Assembly: GCA_000153745.1 (NCBI GenBank)
Contig: DS022282.1
Span: 62,001 to 126,000, forward strand
Reading direction: 5' to 3'
Origin: Rhodobacterales bacterium HTCC2255
GTDB lineage: Bacteria; Pseudomonadota; Alphaproteobacteria; Rhodobacterales; Rhodobacteraceae
Length of the DNA stretch: 64,000 bases
Below, piece by piece: positions 58,419 through 64,000 of the stretch. The notes under the pieces were generated by a model. It made no database searches. It saw only the letters and a list, made by a program, of their open reading frames with translations, and was not told the origin of the DNA. The position numbers and the translations under genes were made by a program. Position 1 is the stretch's first letter. The number at the start of each line of letters is the position of its first letter.

Positions 58419-58813
58419 TGCGGGTTTTAACATTTCTATTTATTATCTTTGCCCAAACAGTTCTAGCTCAGGGTTCTATTAAGGTTACAAATGGTTCTGG
58501 AGCATTATTAAGAACATTAGATAGACTTTCAGGTAATGTAACTGACTTCAAAATAACTAATGGTGAAGAAATTATCCTGGGAAATATTAATGTTTTAATG
58601 AAAGAATGTAGATATCCCTCACAATCTATAGATAGTAATGCCTTTGCGTTTTTAGTTATATCTGGACAGGAAACAGAGAAGTTATTTTTCGAAGGATGGA
58701 TGATTTCTAGTAGTCCAGCACTTTCTGCACTAGAGCACCCCAGATATGATGTATGGGTATTAAAATGCATCCCTTATTTAAAAGGTAACTTTATTTACCA
58801 ACGCACCTTTTAG
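58418..58813 (+). CDS. DUF2155 family secreted protein
   Basis: A 131-residue exported protein: signal peptide RVLTFLFIIFAQTVLAQG, then a beta-rich domain with TNGSGALLRTLDRLSGNVTD in part, MKECRYP and a C-terminal DVWVLKCIPY. Two cysteines may form a disulfide. This matches DUF2155, an alphaproteobacterial family of unknown function that usually follows mlaD and precedes aat. I start at the ATG at 58418, which overlaps the mlaD stop (TGATG). Its 3' end overlaps the convergent aat by 36 bp. Confidence 0.87.
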   Translation: MRVLTFLFIIFAQTVLAQGSIKVTNGSGALLRTLDRLSGNVTDFKITNGEEIILGNINVLMKECRYPSQSIDSNAFAFLVISGQETEKLFFEGWMISSSPALSALEHPRYDVWVLKCIPYLKGNFIYQRTF

Positions 58814-59374
58814 TAGTTTAAGGTACTTTTTTTGCGTTATTTCTATACATCCTAAAGTTTGGAGATGAGAATTTTGAAACTGTGCATCAAAAAGAGTAAA
58901 TCCACAAATATTCAAATGGTCAACTAGATGTTTCAAGGCTATTTTTGATCCGTTGGATTCTTTTGAGAACATACTTTCTCCAAAAAATGCAGATCCCAAT
59001 GTTACACCATAAACGCCACCAATTAATTTTTTGTTTTTAATAATCTCTACACTATGTGCATTTCCGATTTTAAATAACTTTTGGTATGATTCATAAATAC
59101 TTGAATTAATCCACGTCTCATTTCTATCAGCACATGCAGACACAACTTCATTAAATTGTGAATCAAATGTTACCGTGTAATCAGCTTTCTTAATAACTCT
59201 TTTTAGAGAGCGTGATACATGAAACCCATTTAATGGAATTATGCCTCGTAACTTGGGTTCAACCCAGTATACTTCATTACTTTTTGCATTATCTGCCATT
59301 GGGAAAACACCATTAGCATAGCCTTGAAGTAATAAATTGGGATCTATAATAGAGTTTTGGAGCATCTCACTCAC
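58778..59374 (-). CDS. aat: Leucyl/phenylalanyl-tRNA--protein transferase
   Basis: A 198-residue N-end-rule enzyme that adds Leu or Phe to proteins with N-terminal Lys or Arg, marking them for ClpAP. The signatures GYANGVFPMAD and VYWVEPKLRGIIPLNGFHVS are near the N-terminus; NAHSVEIIKN, LIGGVYGVTLGSAFFGESMFS and LFDAQFQNSHLQTLG follow. Length is typical for the alphaproteobacterial form. It follows accC by 12 bp and is probably in the accBC operon. Confidence 0.95.
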   Translation of the reverse strand: MSEMLQNSIIDPNLLLQGYANGVFPMADNAKSNEVYWVEPKLRGIIPLNGFHVSRSLKRVIKKADYTVTFDSQFNEVVSACADRNETWINSSIYESYQKLFKIGNAHSVEIIKNKKLIGGVYGVTLGSAFFGESMFSKESNGSKIALKHLVDHLNICGFTLFDAQFQNSHLQTLGCIEITQKKYLKLLKGALVNKVTF

Positions 59375-59386
59375 TGATGTGTTTTC

Positions 59387-60730
59387 TTAAAAACTTTTCT
59401 CAAGCCACTTTTCCAACCAGTGGATATCATAATCCCCATTCTGAATATCTTTTTCATCTAGGAGAGCATTAAATAATGGTGTGGTAGTATCAACGCCATC
59501 AACAATTAATTCGTCTAAAGCACGACGTAATCTTGCTAGAGCAGCAGGCCTGCTAGTACCTGAAACTATCAACTTTCCAATTAAACTATCATAATAGGGG
59601 GGTATTGAATAACCTGCATATAATGCACTATCCATTCGTACGCCTAATCCACCAGGTGCATGAAATGTTGATACAGTCCCTGGACAGGGCGTAAAATTAG
59701 GTAATTTCTCTGCATTAATTCTGACTTCAATTGAATGGCCTTTGATTTCCAAATCTTCTTGTTTGAATGTCATCTCTTCACCAGATGCAACGCGTAACTG
59801 TTCTTTGACTAAATCAACTCGAAATATAGTTTCAGTAACTGGATGTTCTACTTGTAATCGAGTATTCATTTCAATGAAGTAAAATTCACCATCTTCATAA
59901 AGAAATTCAATAGTTCCTGCGCCAGAATACCCAATATTGGCCACTGCTTCTGAACAGGTCGAGCCAATTTTATCACGCAACTCAGCTGTAATGGTTGGTC
60001 CTGGTGCTTCTTCAAAAACTTTTTGGTGACGACGTTGTAAAGAGCAATCTCTTTCACCAAGATGAACTGCTCTCCCTTTACCATCTCCAAATACTTGTAC
60101 TTCAATATGTCTAGGCTTTTGTAGATATTTTTCGATGTATACTTCGTCATTTCCAAACGCAGCTTTTGATTCTGATCTAGCAGAGCCAAATGCTTCGTTT
60201 AAATCATTTTTTGTTAGCGCCAGTTTCATTCCACGACCACCGCCACCAGCGGTTGCTTTTACAATCACTGGAAAACCCATTTTGTCTGAAACTTTATGAG
60301 CTTCTTCTAATGTTGGAACCCCACCAGGTGAACCAGGAACACAAGGAACACCAAGGTTTATCATAGTTTCTTTTGCAGTGATTTTATCACCCATCATACG
60401 AATATGTTCTGCACTTGGTCCAATAAAAGTAATGCCATGGTCTTCTAATACTTGTACAAAAGAAGCATTCTCAGATAAGAAACCATATCCAGGGTGAACC
60501 GCTTCAGCTCCTGTTATTTCGCAAGCTGCTATTATTGCAGCTACATTTAAATAACTATCAGATCCGGATGGAGGTCCAATACAGACACTTTCATCTGCCA
60601 TTCTAACATGCATCGCATCACTATCTGCTGTTGAATGAACCGCAACAGTTGCTACATCCAATTCTTTGCAAGCTCTAATAACTCTTAAAGCAATTTCACC
60701 ACGATTGGCGATCAGAATTTTAGAAAACAT
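59387..60730 (-). CDS. accC: Acetyl-CoA carboxylase biotin carboxylase subunit
   Basis: A 447-residue ATP-grasp enzyme that carboxylates the biotin on AccB. FSKILIANRGEIALRVIRAC opens it; HPGYGFLSENASF, KATAGGGGRGMKLA (the glycine-rich ATP loop), ERDCSLQRRHQKVFEEAPGP and EMNTRLQVEHPVTE are conserved. Full length. It follows accB by 19 bp, so accBC-aat is one transcription unit. Cytoplasmic, first step of fatty-acid synthesis. Confidence 0.98.
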   Translation of the reverse strand: MFSKILIANRGEIALRVIRACKELDVATVAVHSTADSDAMHVRMADESVCIGPPSGSDSYLNVAAIIAACEITGAEAVHPGYGFLSENASFVQVLEDHGITFIGPSAEHIRMMGDKITAKETMINLGVPCVPGSPGGVPTLEEAHKVSDKMGFPVIVKATAGGGGRGMKLALTKNDLNEAFGSARSESKAAFGNDEVYIEKYLQKPRHIEVQVFGDGKGRAVHLGERDCSLQRRHQKVFEEAPGPTITAELRDKIGSTCSEAVANIGYSGAGTIEFLYEDGEFYFIEMNTRLQVEHPVTETIFRVDLVKEQLRVASGEEMTFKQEDLEIKGHSIEVRINAEKLPNFTPCPGTVSTFHAPGGLGVRMDSALYAGYSIPPYYDSLIGKLIVSGTSRPAALARLRRALDELIVDGVDTTTPLFNALLDEKDIQNGDYDIHWLEKWLEKSF

Positions 60731-60749
60731 TTGTTTGCTCCACTACTGA

Positions 60750-61253
60750 TTATTCAATTATGATCAGCGGTGTGCCGAACTCAACTGGTGTGCCGTCTTC
60801 TACTAATATACGAGCAACTTTACCTGATTTTGGAGCCGGTATTTGATTCATTGTCTTCATGGCTTCTACTATAAGAATAGTTTGACCTTCAGTAATTTTA
60901 TCTCCAATAGAAATAAACGGTTCTGAACCAGGTTCAGCTTGAAGATAAACAGTCCCTACCATTGGTGAAGTAACTGCGCCAGCTAAACTAGCGGGATCTT
61001 CTGGTGTGGAATTTTGAATTGGTGTGGTCTCTTGGCTGTGAGTTATAGCTGAGGGTGCTGTTAAGACTTGAGGTTGAGCTATAGCTGATACTGAGCCTTG
61101 AATAGGAGCAAATGCTCTTGTTACGCGAACGTCTAATGTACTGTCTGCACCATATTCTCGTTTTACACGCACTTCTGCTAAATCGTTGGTTTTGAGAACT
61201 TCGGCCAATGCCTGTATAAACTTTACGTCTGTGTCCTGATCTTTTTTTGTCAT
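60750..61253 (-). CDS. accB: Acetyl-CoA carboxylase biotin carboxyl carrier protein
   Basis: A 167-residue carrier. The C-terminal biotinyl domain has the attachment site VEAMKTMNQI with Lys133 and the thumb-type preceding sequence. A Pro/Thr/Ser-rich linker (about residues 60-90) joins it to an N-terminal helical part. It is first in the accBC-aat unit. In many alphaproteobacteria aroQ precedes it; here a 104-bp gap leads back to the M48 protease gene instead. Confidence 0.97.
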   Translation of the reverse strand: MTKKDQDTDVKFIQALAEVLKTNDLAEVRVKREYGADSTLDVRVTRAFAPIQGSVSAIAQPQVLTAPSAITHSQETTPIQNSTPEDPASLAGAVTSPMVGTVYLQAEPGSEPFISIGDKITEGQTILIVEAMKTMNQIPAPKSGKVARILVEDGTPVEFGTPLIIIE

Positions 61254-61357
61254 TTTTACCTCAAGAAAGCTTATGGGTTTAGCCCCATTAAATTGTATAT
61301 AAGCTAATTATATCTAAGATAAAAGTCTGTTAGGTGGTTTAATTAATATTGATAAAC

Positions 61358-62674
61358 TTATTTACCCATATTTTTTATATCTAATATTAAATCTTCTGCT
61401 TTCAACCATTCTATACTACCAGGTAATGATGTTCCTAAGGCTCTCTTTGCGTGATGCATTGCATCTTTAAATTTACCATAAAGTGCATACCTTTCAGCAG
61501 TTAAAAGTGAAGCCCATCCTGTTTCTCCAATTTGAGAATATGCAGTTGCTAGTTCTCTTAGTAACCTACCATTATTTGGATCTTTGACATAGACATTTTT
61601 TAATAAGTTGACAGAAGATTTGTATTCACCAACGCTATTTAAAGCTCTTGCATACCCTATATTTAGTAAAACTTGATTTGGTTCCAATTCCAATGCTCGC
61701 TTGTAGTACTTTAGGGCTTCATTTGCATTTCCATTTTCCAAAAGAAATTGTGCTTTTAATTCGTTGTAGTATGGATCATTGGGTTTTACGTTCAACAAAC
61801 TATCTATTGTTTTTTTTGCAAGTTTAGAATCTGGTAGCCTATGATATGCTATCGCTCGAGTGTATAAGCTTAATTCGTCATTTTTTTGATAATTTGATGC
61901 ACGTAAAATTCTATTAGGTTTATCTGTAAACCCTATAAATTTTGCTCGCATCCTATTAAATAAATAATCAAGATTTTTATCTTTGGGTTTAATTTTATAA
62001 TTTAATGATTCTAGGGATTTATTAATACTAGATATTCTTTGAGTATTTAATGGGTGTGTTTGTATATATGGATCTTGTCGTTTGGCTGTAAGGAATTCTT
62101 GATCTTTAAATATCTCAAGAACTTCTAATGCAGCATTTGGGTTTATATTTGCATCTGCCATTAATTTAATACCAGTTTGATCTGCACTTGCTTCTTGTGT
62201 TCTTGTATTTTTAAGAAAAGCGCGCCTTGAAGCGCTTTGGGTGCCAGCAGCTAATCCAATTACTAAATTAGTATCACCAGCGGCTAAGCCAGCGGCTGCA
62301 CTTAATGCCATGCCGATTCCAGCAACCGTTTGTGCACTTTCAATATCTTCCATTCTTTTAATATAATGACCACCAATAATGTGAGCAATTTCATGTGCAA
62401 TAACAGATTGTAATTGTTCAACATTTTCTAATTTTGTAATTAGGCCATAATGAATAAAAATATATTGCCCACTTGTTACAAAAGCATTCATTGAACTATC
62501 ATTAACTACAAGGACTTTGAAATTTTCTTTGTTAATTTTTGTGTTTTCTAATAATGGTGCTGTAATTATTCTTAAAGTTTCTTCAATTTCAGCATCTCTT
62601 ATTAAATTTTTTCCAAAAACTATTTTTGGAAAAAGTAATAAGGTTAAAAAAAATATTAATATGATTTTTTTCAT
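61358..62674 (-). CDS. M48-family periplasmic metalloprotease with TPR repeats (BepA-like)
   Basis: A 438-residue exported zinc protease. A signal peptide (KKIILIFFLTLLLFPKIVFG) leads to a peptidase M48 domain with VIAHEIAHIIGGH (HExxH) and EASADQTGIKLM, which holds the third ligand. The C-terminal half (about residues 260-438) contains TPR-like repeats, for example NANEALKYYKRALELEPNQ. The architecture is that of BepA (YfgC), which watches over outer-membrane protein assembly. Function by analogy; the substrate is not shown. Confidence 0.9.
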   Translation of the reverse strand: MKKIILIFFLTLLLFPKIVFGKNLIRDAEIEETLRIITAPLLENTKINKENFKVLVVNDSSMNAFVTSGQYIFIHYGLITKLENVEQLQSVIAHEIAHIIGGHYIKRMEDIESAQTVAGIGMALSAAAGLAAGDTNLVIGLAAGTQSASRRAFLKNTRTQEASADQTGIKLMADANINPNAALEVLEIFKDQEFLTAKRQDPYIQTHPLNTQRISSINKSLESLNYKIKPKDKNLDYLFNRMRAKFIGFTDKPNRILRASNYQKNDELSLYTRAIAYHRLPDSKLAKKTIDSLLNVKPNDPYYNELKAQFLLENGNANEALKYYKRALELEPNQVLLNIGYARALNSVGEYKSSVNLLKNVYVKDPNNGRLLRELATAYSQIGETGWASLLTAERYALYGKFKDAMHHAKRALGTSLPGSIEWLKAEDLILDIKNMGK

Positions 62675-62728
62675 GATACCATTAAGATAGAATTATACAC
62701 TTCCAATTACAATTTATGATTTAAATAT

Positions 62729-62763
62729 AAAAATAAAGCCCACATATAGTGGGCTTTATTTTT
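62729..62763 (-). terminator. Rho-independent terminator of rne
   Basis: A perfect 15-bp stem AAAAATAAAGCCCAC / GTGGGCTTTATTTTT with loop ATATA starts directly after the rne stop (62764-62766). The minus-strand transcript would end in TTTATTTTTA. Confidence 0.92.
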
Positions 62764-64000
62764 CTAAGATTTAGACCACCAACCTCGTCGTTTTGGCTTT
62801 GATGGCACTTCGTCTTCTATGCCTATAGATTTATCTTCTGGAATAATTTTTACATCTTCAGGTGCTTCAACGGTAGATTTTTTAGTCTTCGATAAACTCT
62901 TTGTTTTATTTTCCTCTGCCCTGGTCCCACTTGAGCTTAATTTGCCAGCGCTTTTTTTGGCTTTTGGTTGAGATTTTTTTGGTTTTTCCAAATCTTTATT
63001 CTTTTTTGCTTCAGCTTCATCCGCTTCTATTTGAGCTTTTGTTCGTCGTTTCCGTTTTTTTGGTTTTACTTCTTCGCTAATTTCTACAACAGATTGTTTG
63101 GCATCAGATGGTTTTTCTGAAATATTTATTTCAATCTCAGTTATATCTTTTATTTTTGGTTTTCTTTTTGATTTAACTGCTTTGGGTTTTAATGGCTGTT
63201 CTTTAGCAGGCTCTAAACTTACAATATTAGATTTATCAGAACTTGGTGCATCTCCTTGATTAACGTCTTCAGCTTCATTTGATGTATCTGGTGCAATTTC
63301 ATCTTTACGAGGTTTCCTACGTCTTCTTCGGCGTCGCTTTTTAGGTTTATCGTCATCATCAAGATTGGTGGATGTTTCAGCATCCTCAGTGCTTTTTGTT
63401 ACATCTATATTTGCGGCTGCTTCCATTTCTCTTGCTGTAGGCATATCAAAAACATCTGCTATAATTCGTGAAGATGTTTTGCGTTTTTCCAATTCATAAT
63501 CTGTGCCAATCATTGATGCAGATGCTTCAATAATAATTGAAATAGCATATTGAGACTCAATTAAGGCAATATTTTCTCTTTTATGATTTAATAAATAGTT
63601 TGATATACCCACAGGTACAGTCGCTTGAATTTCTTTAGTTCGTTTTCTTATTGCTTCTTCTTCAATTTCTCGAAGAATTGATAGTGCTTGGCTATCATCA
63701 GAACGTACTAAGCCTGTACCAAGGCAATGTGGACACTCTTTCGTAGTTGCCTCTAACATTCCTGGCCTTAATCTTTGGCGAGACATTTCCATAAGGCCAA
63801 AACCTGAAATCCGACCTACTTGAATGCGAGCTCTGTCAGATTTCAATTTATCTTTCATACGTTTTTCGACTGCTATATTGTTTCGACGTTCTTCCATGTC
63901 TATGAAATCAATTACGATCAACCCAGCTAGATCGCGTAATCTTAATTGTCTGGCAACTTCATCAGCAGCTTCAAGATTTGTTTTTAGTGCAGTTTTCTCA
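62764..64000 (-). CDS. rne: Ribonuclease E/G, C-terminal part (partial)
   Basis: The last 412 codons of an RNase E/G; the frame stays open through the right edge (EKTALKTNLEAADEVARQ, then RDLAGLIVIDFIDMEERR), so the start lies outside. DFIDM holds a catalytic-domain Asp and KECPHCLGTGLV is the Zn-link. After about residue 215 of this part the sequence becomes a disordered, Lys/Arg- and acid-rich scaffold (PKKRRRRRRRKPRKDE and several KPKKRKRRTK-like patches), as expected for the RNA- and partner-binding tail of RNase E. It ends WWSKS before a strong terminator. Confidence 0.95.
   Translation of the reverse strand, partial: EKTALKTNLEAADEVARQLRLRDLAGLIVIDFIDMEERRNNIAVEKRMKDKLKSDRARIQVGRISGFGLMEMSRQRLRPGMLEATTKECPHCLGTGLVRSDDSQALSILREIEEEAIRKRTKEIQATVPVGISNYLLNHKRENIALIESQYAISIIIEASASMIGTDYELEKRKTSSRIIADVFDMPTAREMEAAANIDVTKSTEDAETSTNLDDDDKPKKRRRRRRRKPRKDEIAPDTSNEAEDVNQGDAPSSDKSNIVSLEPAKEQPLKPKAVKSKRKPKIKDITEIEINISEKPSDAKQSVVEISEEVKPKKRKRRTKAQIEADEAEAKKNKDLEKPKKSQPKAKKSAGKLSSSGTRAEENKTKSLSKTKKSTVEAPEDVKIIPEDKSIGIEDEVPSKPKRRGWWSKS

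Noticed and set aside
62900-63400. Basic repeats that could suggest a tandem-repeat element
   Set aside because: They are the ordinary low-complexity Lys/Arg-rich scaffold of RNase E; no regular DNA period.

Overview
The window is a gene-dense, AT-rich (roughly one third G+C by eye) piece of an alphaproteobacterial chromosome. Several points support this: recA-alaS-DUF1330-icd, argC-ccmE-ccmF-ccmH, gltA-gltX-lexA-moeA-moaC-trpCDGE-ppiD, tig-clpP-clpX and NDUFA12-mlaD-DUF2155-aat-accC-accB are all alphaproteobacterial gene orders. The two SOS operators have the alphaproteobacterial form GAAC-N7-GAAC. A convincing DMSP lyase DddP, short intergenic gaps and many 1-40 bp overlaps point to a marine, rather streamlined lineage. 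A SAR116-like (Puniceispirillales) or related low-GC marine alphaproteobacterium is my inference; it is not proven by the window. I saw no insertion sequence, prophage, CRISPR array or rRNA operon.

Layout. 1-3.1 kb: 3' end of aroB, a thioredoxin-like/radical SAM gene pair, and 6-phosphogluconolactonase. 3.1-7.5 kb: a one-carbon/corrinoid cassette on the minus strand (virulence-factor-family protein, methylenetetrahydrofolate reductase, methyltetrahydrofolate:corrinoid methyltransferase, RACo-like ASKHA activator). 7.6-13.2 kb: ppx, rlmE, an agmatinase-family gene, guaB and an RsmB-type methyltransferase. 13.3-19.9 kb: SOS-controlled recA, then alaS, DUF1330, icd and trmJ. 19.9-29.8 kb: ctaA, a thioesterase, rplM-rpsI, a secreted unknown, a cytochrome b561, a 3-hydroxyisobutyrate dehydrogenase, murI, argC and ccmEFH. 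29.8-41.1 kb: a long minus-strand series of gltA, gltX, SOS-controlled lexA, and a tightly packed ppiD-trpE-trpG-trpD-trpC-moaC-moeA chain. 41.2-50 kb: ABC-F ATPase, an Lrp regulator divergent from arginase and ornithine cyclodeaminase, parE, then dddP divergent from a heme-dependent N-demethylase-family gene. 50-54 kb: glnA-glnB, tRNA-Leu(UAG), a DUF2721 membrane protein, a Gfo/Idh/MocA oxidoreductase, a 52-residue secreted Cys-containing peptide and an unexplained hairpin. 54-64 kb: tig, clpP, clpX, an NDUFA12 homologue, mlaD, DUF2155, aat, accCB, an M48 protease and the 3' part of rne.

How the genes fit together. Most are housekeeping genes: translation, proteostasis, cytochrome c and heme A maturation, fatty acid, purine, tryptophan and molybdopterin synthesis, and nitrogen assimilation. 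The accessory theme is the use of small methylated and nitrogenous osmolytes. DddP cleaves DMSP. The neighbouring heme-dependent N-demethylase-family protein may act on a methylated amine. The MTHFR/MeTr/RACo-like cassette feeds corrinoid-bound methyl groups into tetrahydrofolate. The Lrp-arginase-ornithine cyclodeaminase unit turns arginine into proline plus nitrogen.

The points most worth a second look are the methyl-transfer cassette with no adjacent corrinoid protein or substrate methyltransferase, the coupled radical SAM/thioredoxin pair, the DddP/N-demethylase divergent pair, the small secreted peptide at 53686-53844, the structured element before tig, and several clean palindromes or phased repeats next to icd, glnB, lrp and rplM. 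No multi-gene defence system or otherwise wholly new system is evident.
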